The notes under the pieces were generated by a model. The model searched no databases. It saw only the letters and a program-made list of their open reading frames with translations, and had not been told where the DNA came from. Below are positions 12,011 through 23,215 of a stretch of DNA of 64,000 bases, piece by piece. The position numbers and the translations under genes are program-made. Origin of the DNA: Macrocystis pyrifera (lineage: Eukaryota; Sar; Phaeophyceae; Laminariales; Laminariaceae); NCBI GenBank assembly GCA_031763025.1, contig JASSKH010000012.1:3162001-3226000 (forward strand), written 5' to 3'. The stretch's first letter is position 1, and each line of letters opens with the position of its first letter.

Positions 12011-14140
12011 TAGGTTGGACTTTTCTTTGCTACTCGTACCGCCTACTGCTGCGGCCGTTCGGTATGTACTGGCTTGGTGCTTTGATTTTTTTCCATGACT
12101 TGATTTTTTCCTATATTTTCCACTTCTTATCCTTATGAAAGAAGTACTACATAGTGGGTGGGTGACGAACGTATTTTGGCCCACTCATTCTTTCTCTTTT
12201 TACTTCGTTAAGTGTTCCCCGGGATACATATTTCCATTTTTCCTTCCCGTTTCTTCCCCCTTGCACGTCCCTTTTGGCTCATGCTCGGGGTAAGTATGTG
12301 TCTGAGCTTTAGCTTGCCATTTTATTTATTTATTAAGGATTCTTCTCCTTTTCTTTTTCGGTTTGGTTTCTTCGTTGCTTCTCTTTCTTTATGGTGTATT
12401 TTGGTTGCTGGCGTATGCATGTATGTTGTGTCGACCGCACCTAGTGCGAAGGCATGGTATTGCGTAGGCTATTAATGCATTACGGTGTAATATCTCTGTG
12501 TCGTAGTCTGTGACCACAGAGCTCGTATCTTTCTAGGGTGAAGAATCAGCACGGACACTGGGCTTGCTGGATGTCGACGAGTAGAAGAACGGTTTAATAT
12601 GAAGAACACACACACACTCGAACACCAACCTTCTGCGGCTACCTGGAGGGTGCTTTGTGCTTTGTGTGTGTGTGTGTTCTTCACATTAAACCGTTCTTCT
12701 ACTCGTCGACATCCAGCAAGCCCAGTGTCCGTGCTGATTCTTCACCCTAGAAAGATACGAGCTCTGTGGTCACAGACTACGACACAGAGATAACACACCG
12801 TAATGCATTAATAGCCTACGCAATACCATGCCTTCGCACTAGGTGCGGTCGACACAACATACATACATACGCCAGCAACCAAAATACACCATAAAGAAAG
12901 AGAAGCAACGAAGAAACCAAACCGAAAAAGAACAAGAAAAAGAAAAAGAAAAGGAGAAGAATCCCAAATAAATAAATAAAATGGGAAGCCAAAGCTCAGA
13001 CACATACATACTTACCCCGAGCATGAGCCAAAAGGGACGTGCAAGGGGAAAGATACGAGAAGGAAAAAGGGGACTATGCATCCCGGTGAACACTTAACGA
13101 AGTAAAAATAGCAATAGTGAGTGGGCCAAAATACGTTCGTCACCCACCCACTATGTAGTACTTCTTTCGTAAGGATAAGAAGTGGAAAAAATCAAAGTAC
13201 ATACCGAACGGCCGCAGCAGTTGGCGGTACGAGTAGCAAAGAAAAGTCCAACCTATTAGTCGGCCTGGTACCTTGCTACCCTATCTGCGGTCTCTCTGCT
13301 ACTCTCTTCTACCGCGGCTTCCCTTCTACTCCTCCTGTTCCCCCCCCTGCCCCCATACACTTGTACGGTGTTCCTTCTACCCCTCCTGCTGTTACCCCTC
13401 CCCCCATTCCCTCTAACACTACCTGCAGCGGATGCACGGCGCTGTCTACTCAGCTTTGCCTCAGCCTCGTGCCACCTGCCCATGAACTGTTCAGCTGCTT
13501 CGAGGATTCCCCGGTACCACTTCCCCGTCTGTTTTGCTGCAGTGGGCCACAGTGCGGTCCCAACTCCAAAGACTAAGGGGGAGTCTTCCGTTGATCCCTC
13601 GGTGGCTTTGAACACTCTAAGGTCCTCAGCAATGGCCCTAGGCCAAGTGTTGGGCTGCCCGCCTGGATTCGAGCTCCCCCCACCAGCGATCGTCCCGAAC
13701 ATCAACCGACTGGGCAATCGCCCCTCGTGTTGCCGCACCACAGCCCCCGCAAAGAAGAATCGCCGTTTACGGATGGTCGTTTCGATACTTTCGCATCGTG
13801 TTATCCTGAGCTCCTTCGCATACGAGAGGGTGGTGTGGTCGGTGCGTAGTCGGCGCTGGAAACCAATGACTCGCAGAAGGACTTCGTGGTGGGCTGATCG
13901 AAGCTTGGCGAAGTGGTCCGCATTGAGGGTACACGTCACGCAACCGTACAGCAAGGTCTCAATCACCTCGGTCTTCAGCATCCGGACTTTCAGACTAAGC
14001 GGTGCGTTCGTCCTATAGTACAGTTCCGGATCATACCGTTTGAGGCATGCCCGCATCAGACGGATTCGTCGCTCGATTTCGAAGGATAGGTCAGCGTTCT
14101 CGTGGATAATGCCTCCTAGGTATAAAAACTGGGTCGTCTG
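11126..14140. repeat. 3-kb palindrome of two tail-to-tail LINE copies
   Basis: The sequence from 'cagacgaccc' at 11126 onward is repeated as the reverse complement back from 14140. The two arms (about 1.5 kb each) differ by scattered substitutions and a few indels. They meet at a centre of about 50 bases near 12618-12664, flanked by (AC)n and (GT)n. Each arm contains the C-terminal part of the LINE polyprotein, its 3' untranslated region and the ~130-bp 3' block. The right-hand LINE continues beyond the palindrome to about 14930; the left-hand one stops at 11126. Confidence 0.85.
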
Positions 14141-14930
14141 TTTATACTTTTGGCCTGCAGCTTCGATCGCGAGCGGTGAGGTGGTAAACGTCTGATCCGG
14201 TGTTCGTAGGAACATCGTCTCTGTCTTCTCGGATACCGTGAGACCTACTGCTTCGAAGACAGTCACGATGACTGTCATCATTCTTACAAGGCCTTCCGCC
14301 GACTTCGAGACTATTCCTGCGTCGTCTGCATACAACATGCCCCACACAGCCCTTTGCACGCATGCCAACGGTTCCTCTTTTCCGACAACCCTGTCCTCTT
14401 CGAGATGAACCAAATCCCTTACGATGCGTTCGTCTTTGCTGAGGCGTACCAGCACGATGTGTATCGCAGCGGCGAAGAACACGTTGAACAGTAACGGCGA
14501 TAGTACGCAGCCTTGCCGAAGCCCCTGGGTTACATTGAACCAGTCCGAGTGTTCACCGTCATCCGCACGCACGCGAGCCCGCATGCCTTCGTGAAAATTG
14601 CGAATGATTGTGAGCATCTTGGTTGGTACACCAAGGCGTGTGAGTACCTCCCACAACAGTTCTCGGTCGACAGAGTCGTACGCTTTCTGCAAGTCGATGA
14701 AGCACATGTACAGGGGGATTTTCTTCTGCCGCCCGAGCTGCTGCAAGCGGCGCACGACAAACACGTATCGACTGTTGACCGTGCGGGGCGGAAGCCGCAC
14801 TGTTCTTCAGGGAGTATATGCTCGGTCTCGCAGTAGCTGCTTAGACGGGACGCAACGATTTTGTGCCTTGGTTGGATTGTTATTTTCCATCTACTACATT
14901 CAGCGGTCCTTACTCCTCGTATTTTGACAG
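13256..14930 (-). pseudogene. Non-LTR retrotransposon (LINE) reverse transcriptase, frameshifted and 5'-truncated
   Basis: The main open frame (14800 down to 13256, 514 aa) carries the reverse transcriptase motifs in order: [13 protein letters not shown] (residues 34-46), [14 protein letters not shown] (92-105), the catalytic YADD (157-160), SEKTETM (190-196) and [11 protein letters not shown] (225-235). A long C-terminal domain follows and ends in an Arg/Gly/Ser tail. Residues that belong upstream (a [11 protein letters not shown] segment) are in another frame at about 14770-14930, so a frameshift of one or two bases separates them near 14785. No endonuclease domain is present, and the match stops near 14930. 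The protein would copy LINE RNA into DNA at the target site; this copy is broken and probably inactive. I do not assign a LINE clade. Confidence 0.9.
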
Positions 14931-14939
14931 ACACAGCAG

Positions 14940-16360
14940 TCGTACAGGAGTAAATGGCCAGGTATTTAAGTTTTTTTTTTAGTTATTAATATTAATAGTA
15001 TGAATTACTGTGAATACTTTCGTGTAGTTCCTCCCGCAACTGGAGTGGGATTGGTCAGTAGTGGGGCTTGCTCCTCTCTATGTGTTTGGAACGTTAACTG
15101 TTTAGTACGAATTGCACAGCAGTATGATATCTAACGAGCATTCCAACCGCGTTCTTCACATTAAACCATTATTTTTACCCGTTACCTCCGTCCGTATGTT
15201 CTCAACCATCATGCTACCCTTCAGGCGTACAGCAGTGTGATCTCCAACGAGCATTCGAACCGTGTTCTTCACATTAAACCGTTCTTTCTACCGGGTACCT
15301 CTGTCCGTGTCTTCGCAACCATCACGATACCTACCTGGTACCTGTTACGCGTATGTTGCTGTTGTTGTTGTTTTCTTCACATTAAACCGTTCTTTCTACG
15401 CGTCGACATCCAGCACAACCAGTGTCCATGCCGATTCTTCAAACCTAGAGAGATACAAGTTCTGTGGTCACAACGCTACGCCACAGAGATACTACGTTGC
15501 CACGTATGCAATGCAATGCCGTGTCATCATACTGCGTACGACAGGCACGACATACACATTCCATGACCTAGAGAAACAAAAACGAAACAAAGAGAAAAAA
15601 CAAAAACAAAAACAAAGACAATTCGAAAGAGAAAAGAAACAAAAAAAAGAAACTAAAATATACCTGGTATATGTATATACTTCAGTATAGCAACAAACTA
15701 TCGTACCCCCACGTAGGGGACGTGGCAGACACTTGAAAAGAACGAGCTGGAAAAAAAAAGAAAAAGAAGAAAACACCACTAGTCGTCAACAGAGTAAGAC
15801 TAAGAACCAAGGTAAAAATAACAGTCAAACCGAACAAAGCACATGGCATGCTCCAGGTAGCGGCAGCAGTTTATGGTACGAGTAGCACAGCCAGGGTCTC
15901 CCTGCTGGCCCGCCTGGTACCACTTACCTCTCACCAGAACTTATGCTGCTTTAAAGTACTGCTTGCACTCGTTCATACGCAGGCAGTCAACGCAAGTCAG
16001 CAACAGAGTACCTGCAATAAACAGCAGTCTTCACAATAATCCGTTCTTTCTACCCGGTACCTCTGTCCGTATCTTCTCATCCATGATACCTACCTGGTAC
16101 CGGGTATGCGTACGAATGCACGTACCTCTCACCAGAACTTATACTGCTTTAAAGTAGTGCTTGTACTCGCTCATATGCAGGCAGTCAACGCAAGTCAGTA
16201 ACAGAGTACCTGCAATAAACAGCAGTGAACAGCGATTTGCATCAGAAGCATCGGGGGCAGGCCAACGAAACCTGTTTTAATCTGGTGGCAACAAGAGGGA
16301 AGCCTTCCCCACCCCAGTTCCAGCGCCCTCCAGCGTCCGTGTCGCAAGCGCGCAGCAGAC
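14940..16360. other. Intergenic; LINE tails and short direct repeats
   Basis: Three partial or full LINE 3' blocks occur (about 15150-15185, 15260-15300, 15370-15495). An A-rich LINE 3' untranslated region follows to about 15850, and a short LINE ORF end on the minus strand lies at 15850-15940. A block 'ctctcaccagaacttatgct' to 'acctgcaataaacagcagt' occurs twice (about 15929-16026 and 16126-16226). No gene is seen. Confidence 0.55.
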
Positions 16361-16364
16361 TCAC

Positions 16365-16860
16365 TTAGTCATGCTGTTGCTGCTGTTCTTCGGGACGATC
16401 GTCGCAAGCGCTTAGCGGACCCACTTGGTCCTGCTGCTGCTGTTGCAGAGGTGGCTGCTGGGGCTGCTGTTGCCATTGCGGCTGCTGCTGCTCCCTGGTG
16501 CCATCGCTCTCCCTTTGCATCTTCACCTCCTCATATATCCCCTCACCACCTTGTACCATCACCTCACTTATCCCCTCATGCCCTCCTTCAACGTATGCTC
16601 TTGTGTACTTGATGTGATATGATGCTTGCAGCTTCACCTCACCTATCACGTCATCACCTTGCACCTTCAAAGTATGGTCTTGTGTACTTGATGTGATATG
16701 ATGGTATACGGTTTGATATACTACATGGTAAAACCACGGTATGGGATATGATATGTTGGTTGTTGGTATTGGTATGTTGGTACAGTTTGATATTGTGGTA
16801 TGGTATGATGACACGGTGTGGTGGATGTATTATATGGTCAAATTTGCCTGGTGGTATGGT
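16365..16860. repeat. CTG-rich and TATGG-rich low-complexity tract
   Basis: Positions 16370-16500 are CTG/CAG-rich. Positions 16540-16720 repeat 'cttgtgtacttgatgtgata' units, and 16680-16860 is an irregular 'ggtatgatatggt' tract. The 149-aa minus-strand frame over it (Gln-rich) is a product of the trinucleotide repeat. The 'ctcttgtgtacttg' word is also the core of the satellite at 52.3-52.9 kb. Confidence 0.6.
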
Positions 16861-17060
16861 ATGTTTCAGTGTATCAGGTCCGTAAGGGTCGAATACGTCG
16901 TACGAGTATCATCTGTAACGACCTTATATATCGACCATTGGGAAGTTTTCCGAAAATATTAGCCATGCGGAAAGACAGACAGACAGACAGACATATAGAT
17001 AGACAACTTTGCAATTACCGCAGCTGAGACTCAGTTTTACAAACTGAGAATTGGTATGCA
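16680..17060. repeat. Segment duplicated at 52960-53315
   Basis: The stretch from 'ggtatggtatgtttcagt' through 'atctgtaacgacct' to 'agttttacaaactgagaatt' is matched in the same orientation at 52960-53315, with about 15-20% differences and indels. A tract of 'agac' repeats (16972-16990) is present only here. At 53322 the second copy is interrupted by the hAT-like element right after 'gagaattt'. Confidence 0.7.
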
Positions 17061-17339
17061 GTAAGAAGAGTAGACAACGCAATTCCATGTCATCATACTG
17101 GATACGACAGGCACGGCATACACATTCTATGAAAGAGACATAACAAAAGAAAAGAAGAAAAAACAACAACAAACAAAAAACAAAGAAACAAATAGAAAGA
17201 GTAAAAGAGAAAAAGAAAAGAAAAATATGTCGTGCCTTCCCTCAGGAGATGTGGCAGACACTTGAAAAGAACGAGCTAAAGAAACAGCACTTCATATTAA
17301 CAGAGTAAGACTAAGAACCAAGAGAAATAACACGCAAAC

Positions 17340-17450
17340 CGAAGCACATTGCACCCTCCAGGTAGCCACAGCAGTTCGTGGCACGAATAGCATAGCCAGG
17401 TTTTCCCTACTAGTTGCTTTGGTACTTTGGTACCCTGTCTACCGTCTCGG
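17340..17450 (-). pseudogene. LINE 3'-end fragment
   Basis: Read on the minus strand it matches the end of the LINE coding region and the start of its 3' untranslated region ('gtaccaaa', 'ctgctgtggctacctggagg'). It is adjacent to an A-rich LINE tail at 17060-17330. No coding capacity remains. Confidence 0.55.
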
Positions 17451-17639
17451 TCTTGCGTTCGTCGACTCTGCCCCACCCACGGAGAGGATGCGTCAGACAA
17501 TACCAAACAAGCAAAGCAGGCTCGTCATCCACCCACGCCACAAGGCTCCTTTCGTAAGGACAAGAAGAAAGAAAGGTGAAGCAATAAAAATAAAAATCAC
17601 GGAGGATCAAGCGCAAAAAGAAAAATAAGACGAAGGAAG

Positions 17640-19062
17640 ACCACGTTCGAACCAGCTGCAGCAGTTGGCGGCACGAGTAGCATAGACATGTTCTACTTAC
17701 TAGTCGGCCTGGTGCCTTTCTACCTTGTCTGCCGTCTCCTTCCTACTTTCGTCCACCGCGGTTTCTCTTCTACTCCTGTTCCCCCCCCCTCCCCGCATTC
17801 CCTTGGTCGGGTTTCCTTCGACTCTTCCTGTTGCCCCCCCTCCCTCCCTTCCCTTGGGCACCACACCGCGGCGGATGCCCGGCGCTGCCTACTCAACTGT
17901 GCCTCATCCTCGTGCCACCTCACCATGAACCGTTTGGCTGCTTCAAGAACCCCCCGGACCACTACCCCGCCTTTTTTGCTGCAGAGGATCACAGCGCGGT
18001 CTCAACTCCCAATACCAATGGGGAGAGTGTTCCGTTGACCCTTCGGTGGCTCGGAACTCCTCAAGGTCTTTTATCTATGCCTCTATGCCAAGTCTTCAAC
18101 TGTCCGGTCTCGGGTTCTCCCCGTCAGCCATCGTCCCGAACGTTACTCGACTGGGTAATCGCTCCTTGCTTTGCCGTGCCACGGCCAACAAGAGCCGCCG
18201 TATACAGATGGTCGTTTCGATGCTTTCGCAACGTGTCATCTTGAGGACCTTCGCGTACGAGAGAGTGGCGTGGTCAAAGCCGGCGCTGGAAGCCAATGAC
18301 TCGCAAGAGGGCTTGGTGAGCCGTTCGAAGCTTAATGGCAAGGTGTTCCGCTCTGAGGGTCAACGTCACACACCCGTACTGCAGGGTCTCAATCACCTCG
18401 GTCTCCAGCATTCGGACGTTCAAGCTAATCGGGGCTGTCGCGTCCTATCATACAACTCCGGGTCGAACTGTCCATGGCATGCCCGCATGAGGCGGGTCCG
18501 TCGGTCGATTTCGAGCGAGAGGTCAGGGTGTGTCTTAACCCCCCCTAGAGAGCATGGGAACGAGCGGAACGGAACGAGGCTGTTCGTGGTCATTCGTTCC
18601 GTGCCTGTGTAAAAAAACGTGTTTGGGTCCATGCAGAATCCTGGGCCTCGCCAGCCGAATCAGTACGAACGGTATCTTTTGAACATGCCAGAGCACATTG
18701 GTGTCCACATCCATCCTCGGTGGCGTCCTGTATGTTCCCGTTCGGTCGGGCCGTTCGGTCCTCCCAAACAAGAAAAAGGGGTGCAACACTTCTTCTTCCT
18801 CTTCCTAGATATACAGTTTTTTTCTCGGGCTGCACTGAATCTATTCGTTTCCCACAACCAATCAGCATCAATTCATGCAGCAAATAATATTCCATCCGGT
18901 TCGTTCCAATGCTCTCTGGGGGGGGGTTAAGACACACCCTCAGCGTTTTCGTGGATAATGCCGCCTAGGTATAAGAACTGGGCCGTCTGTTTCTACCTCC
19001 GGCCTGCTGTTTCGATGCCGAGCGGTGGGGCTTGGGTTGTAGGGCATGGTGTTCGTGGAAGT
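17640..19062 (-). pseudogene. Diverged LINE C-terminal fragment, split by a MITE
   Basis: Minus-strand frames between 17720 and 18525 match the C-terminal domain of the LINE at 13256-14800 (for example RGVLEAAKRFMVRWHEDEAQ and [15 protein letters not shown]), with several stops and frameshifts. The match resumes at 18940 ('agcgttttcgtggataatgc') and ends near 19062. The gap is exactly the 414-bp element at 18526-18939. It is older than the palindrome copies, judged by its decay. Confidence 0.85.
18526..18939. mobile_element. MITE with long inverted ends and TCA target duplication
   Basis: The element begins GGGTGTGTCTTAACCCCCC and ends with the inverted GGGGGGTTAAGACACACCC. The inverted similarity continues inward ('agagagcat', 'aacga', 'gga'). 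It is flanked by TCA on both sides (18523-18525 and 18940-18942). The empty site is known from the intact LINE at 14097 ('ggtcagcgtt'), so the boundaries are firm. A 3-bp duplication fits PIF/Harbinger or related DNA transposons. No transposase is encoded. Confidence 0.85.
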
Positions 19063-21202
19063 ATATAACTCTGGCCGGATCGTATTAACCGTTTCGGCTC
19101 TGAAGTGAATGTGAATCGAGTACGGTATTCCCGGTGAGAATGGTACACGATACATGTAAGCAGGGGGCGGTTGGGGTGGTTGGGGTGGTTGGTTGTTTTG
19201 TGCTGCTGTAGGTTAGTTTCGCAACGGGGGGACGAAGGCTCATGCTGCGCATGCTGCACGCACGCCACGCTAGTCGGGTGTGTGCATACTCTCCACAGAC
19301 AGTAAACCGCTCTTTTTACCCGTCGACATCCAGCACGCCCTGCCAGTGTCGCGCTGATTCTCCAATGCTGTAAGAGAGATACGATATAACGATAAGCTCT
19401 GTGGTCACCAAGAGGTGGTCAGATTGTTTGTGTACCGATTGTAATGTGCACACGTATGTATATACGAATATACCTGGCACGTAGCAAGCAGGTATTTCAC
19501 CTGGGACGTACCAGGCATAATGTATTCAACCTTCGATTGTACTCGTAGTCCGGAAAGTATACGTACCGCTGTAGTATTTACGTGATCACTCCGAACCCAG
19601 CAGCCTGCGTGCCTGCTTTGCCTCGTGATTCGTGATGTCGATGCTGTCTGTAATCGTCAGATCTTTTCGCCAACTTTCCCAAGGTACTCCGCCGGCCCTT
19701 ATAACCCTTTTACTGCGTGACTAATAGCTGTTGTGCGGAAACATGTAGTTTACTATTTCAATACTGATTTGACGTCCAAGACAGTTGTCCTCGAAGCGGG
19801 CGGGCGGTTCTAAAGGTTTCGAGAACTGCGCCCGTTTTTTTTGTGGACAAACTCTTTCGGAACCTCGCACGTAGCGTGGGATAATTTTCCGTGTGTACAA
19901 AGACTGTACTCTGTACTTGACTGAACTTGTTAAGATGCGTGTGCCGTCTTCACTTGCGGCCGTTCTTTCCCAACGACATCAGGGCACCCAGTGTCCATCC
20001 TGAATGTTTATCCTAGACAGATGCCTGGTATGGTCCGTCCGGTTAACTTTTGCCATATTTTTTTTCACCATACGATCGTAGGGTAATTAATGTATCCAGG
20101 ACGACGGAATGATCCTTTGGTCCCATGGAATGTACCGTTTAAAAACTCTGTTTCAGGCGGATCTTTTGTGTGGATCAGTTTTCGTTTTTGTTGCGAGATA
20201 TTCGCAAATCAGTGGATTTTTTAGGTGGTTTTGTTTGTTTTTTTATGAACGAACGTGGGAACTTTTTTTTTTTTTGCGACCGGTTTTGAACAGATCTCGT
20301 CGACCAGCCTTATGTCAAATGATTTTTTTTTTTTTTTGCCGAGTTTGGGCAGAGAAAAAGACAGAAAACCTTAGATGGGGGAGGGGATTTGTTTTTAGTG
20401 TGCAAACAACTGACCAGACAATCCCGAAAACTCAACGGATTCGGGCGAATTGGACCTGCACCCATGGGATTTTTTTTTTAATTTTGTGCAATGGTTTTGT
20501 TTGTTGAGCGAGATATGGCCGCCCAAAGTTTCCGAGCGACACACACAGAGAGCCACACTACTGCTGTACACACATAAACACACACCGACGCACAAACACA
20601 AGCCAAGGAAGAGGACTGGGCCTCCTCGGGATGCCAAGGCTAAGCGCGGCAGAAGACCTGGTGGGCGGTTCTCGAAACGTCTTCCACCTGCGGAAGAAAT
20701 CGATTCGCAGCCACAAGAACCACCGTCTCCCCCTGGAGGTGCACGGCAACCTGGTCATGCTGGAGACTAATGACACCAATTATGATACATACCAGGTAGA
20801 TATTCTATTTTACCACACACAGGGAAGAAAACACAAGCAAAAAGTCGATCCCCCCCCCCCCCCCCCCCCCCCCCAAATCCGGGCCATTTTTTCTCGAAAG
20901 TGGCCAATTTTTCGAAACAAAAAATGACACCGGATTTGAGTTCCCCACCGTTCTTGCCAACTTTGTTTCGCGTTACAACTCTTGAAAATTGAGCGAGAAA
21001 ACGTGGGGGTCACAAGGTGGTAAAATTTAACCGGATGGACTATACAATTTGTGTGGTCAGACTTAAGACGGAGAAAACCAAAATAATCGCGAAGGGTCAC
21101 AGGGTAAAGGAAGTGAAATACTGAAGTATCGGGTATGAGAAACGAATAAGCCAGAACCAGAAAAAAGGACGAAAAGACAATGAAAATATACAAATATTAT
21201 TA
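19063..21202. other. Intergenic with T-rich tracts and one exon candidate
   Basis: A LINE 3' block lies at 19295-19410. From 20020 to 20480 are repeated T-runs (10-14 T) with no clear unit. A C-run of about 25 is at 20850-20874. An exon candidate at 20631-20804 is described separately. Otherwise I see nothing. Confidence 0.45.
20631..20804 (+). CDS. Possible exon of an unrecognised protein
   Basis: One frame starts MPRLSAAEDLVGG and runs to a clean donor CAG|GTAGAT at 20804/20805, with dense charged and hydrophobic residues and codons unlike the surrounding low-complexity DNA. A second frame over the same bases (20450-20770) reads a Pro/Arg-rich peptide and is equally open, so the frame is not settled. 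No downstream exon was linked. I do not recognise the product. Confidence 0.25.
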
Positions 21203-21310
21203 TTACAGGGGTCCATAGTTAGCGGGACCAAATTTTGTTAGTAAAAATAGGCAAATATATAGGTTTTTATGTACACCATAGGTCCTGTTAACTATGGACC
21301 CCCCCCGTAA
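21203..21310. mobile_element. TA-MITE copy
   Basis: TA|TTACAGGGGTCCATAG at the left and CCCCCCCGTAA|TA at the right, with the family interior 'aaattttgttagtaaaaata'. Confidence 0.8.
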
Positions 21311-21827
21311 TAATAATGACACATGTTCCAAACTACCCATCGAGAAGGTCAGAAGGGTTGCAAGAAAAATAAAAACGTGCTGAAGAGGAGTAAGATGGCT
21401 GCTGAACTGACGAAGGAACGCGAAGAGAGGAAAATGCTGGCGTAAGGACGGCGGGGAAGAGAATAAGGAAACGAAGAGAGGAACAAGGCCAAAAGCAAGA
21501 AAGCCAAAAAAGAGACAAATCGTGCTGACGGCGGTGATGAGTGACATGGGTTCCCGTCTCTGCTACAAAAGCCGATCCGGGGACCTTGCCACACCATTTG
21601 CCGTCCCCTCCCTACTCTCGTCAAAAGCGGTGTCAGGCGTCAACACTGCCTCTGTCGTGCCCCCTCCCGGTGAAAAACTCAACAAAAAACAAAATAATTA
21701 CTTCGAATAGGGTTCAGGGCGGTAGCAAAACACGTTCCACTTCGTAGACGATCCGGTACCATGCCACACGATATACTTTTTTTTTTGTTTCTGCATTCGT
21801 CGACAGCTGTATCAGTAGGGCTGCTTC

Positions 21828-21828
<1 letters not shown>

Positions 21829-21860
<32 letters not shown>
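21829..21860. repeat. Poly-C tract (32 C)
   Basis: An uninterrupted C-run lying on the LINE fragment's 3' side. It is one of a class of long C or G runs in the window: 20850-20874 (C), 24196-24230 (G), 35607-35637 (C), 39268-39305 (C), 39995-40045 (G) and 42879-42910 (G). Confidence 0.9.
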
Positions 21861-21862
<2 letters not shown>

Positions 21863-21898
21863 CTCCTCTTGTCGCCGTTCTTGGCGTCCTCTGCTGCG

Positions 21899-22420
21899 TG
21901 ACGTAGCCAGCTCCTCTCCGCCTCGCCCCTGTGCCACGTCGCCATGAAACCGCTGCTTCGACGACCCCCCGACACCACTTCCCACTCTTCCTAGCCGCGT
22001 TCGACCATAGCACCGTCTCTACTCCAAACAGCAAAGGGGGGGCTTTGCGTGGACCCCTCGGTGGCTTGAAAAACCCTGAGGCCATCTGCTGGACGTTGGG
22101 CCCAGTTTGTTTCTGGTCAGCCGTATCCCGGATTTTCTCCCGACCGGCCATCTTCCCCAATATCACCCGACGGGTCAGCCGCTCATTGGTCCGCTCATTG
22201 GTCGTCCGCTGTACGCCCCCCACAATCAGGAGGCGTCGCTTGCGGTCGGTCGCCTCTTCGCTCTCGCATTTGTGCCTTCTTGAGGGCCTTGGCGTACGAC
22301 ATGAGGTGGTCGGTGCGTTGTCGGCGCTGGAAGCCAATGATCCGTAGGAGGAGTTTGTGGTGTGCCGTTCGCGGCTCGGCGAAGTGCTCCTGGCCAAGCC
22401 ATCACGTCGGCATTTTAGTA
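21899..22420 (-). pseudogene. Old LINE C-terminal fragment
   Basis: The minus-strand frame contains FGVETVLWSNAARKSGKWCR, which matches [20 protein letters not shown] of the 13256-14800 LINE. Further upstream, separated by frameshifts, are counterparts of the 'GFQRR..TDH' and 'YAK' segments. The 426-aa open frame 21714-22994 that includes it is a chance extension through T-runs and is not a gene. Confidence 0.7.
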
Positions 22421-22997
22421 GGCGTGCACGCCTTTCGAGTGAACCGGGCACCTTCCACATCGCACAGCTCCCGCTTGAACCGAGTACAGGGTGTAGATAG
22501 AAAACAGCGACAGATTGACCCGCCTTGACCCTCTGTCCCCTTGGCACATGCCACCGACCCCGTGGCTGCTGTACGGTACCGGCCCTCTCTGAAAAAAAAC
22601 CGAACCCGGGCTCAGGCTGACTTTTTTTTTTTCGGGGCGCGGGCAAAAGCACACTTTTTTCATGTTGCGCTTTCTTAGTTCGATTCCCAAGAAGACCTTT
22701 TTTTTTTTCCTGCAGTATTAGTATGTGCACGATCATTTTTTGGGTCAACTTTCGTGAATGTTGAGCACTGACTGCTGTACAAGCTGAGAGCTTTCTCCCT
22801 TCTTTCAATTCTTCAGGCTGACTCTCTTCTGTTTTTTTTTTTGTTATGAGCGGGCCGGTACTGCTGTATTCATACTTCTTACCTTCTTTTTTTTTTTTTT
22901 TCTTTTTTTTTTTTTTTTTCCCACCCCTCTGAATGTCTTCGCCGTCCTTTTCTCTCTCCATCCTATTAATAGTAGGGCTCAGATGCGGGGTCACATA

Positions 22998-23215
22998 TTA
23001 CGGGGGTCCATAGTTAATAGGACCTATGGTATACATAAAAACCTATATATTTACCTATTTCTACTACTAATACTACAGGGGTCCATAGTTAACGGGACCA
23101 AATTTTGTTACTAAGAATAGGCAAATATATAGTTTTTTTATGTACACGTAGGTCCTGTTAACTATGGACCCCCGTAATAACAATATTTGGTCCTATTTAC
23201 TGTGGTCCCCCGTAA
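22998..23215. mobile_element. TA-MITE with a second TA-MITE nested inside
   Basis: The outer copy starts TA|TTACGGGGGTCCATAG at 22998 and ends TCCCCCGTAA|TA at 23215. Its sequence is interrupted at about 23075-23180 by a second copy of the same family running from 'caggggtccatagttaacgg' to 'ggacccccgtaa'. Comparison with 42386-42467 shows that the outer halves join ('aatact' to 'atttggtcc'). Confidence 0.75.

Noticed and set aside
12212..12475. Hydrophobic 65-87 aa frames repeated in four LINE arms (also 6016-6213, 6967-7164, 12808-13005)
   Set aside because: They lie in the T-rich 3' untranslated region of the LINE after its coding stop; recurrence reflects recent copying, not constraint.
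16365..16814. 149-aa Gln-rich minus-strand frame
   Set aside because: Encoded by a CTG/CAG repeat followed by TATGG-like repeats.
21714..22994. 426-aa minus-strand open frame
   Set aside because: It mixes a decayed LINE fragment in one part with poly-K (T-run) and unrelated sequence; no continuous domain.
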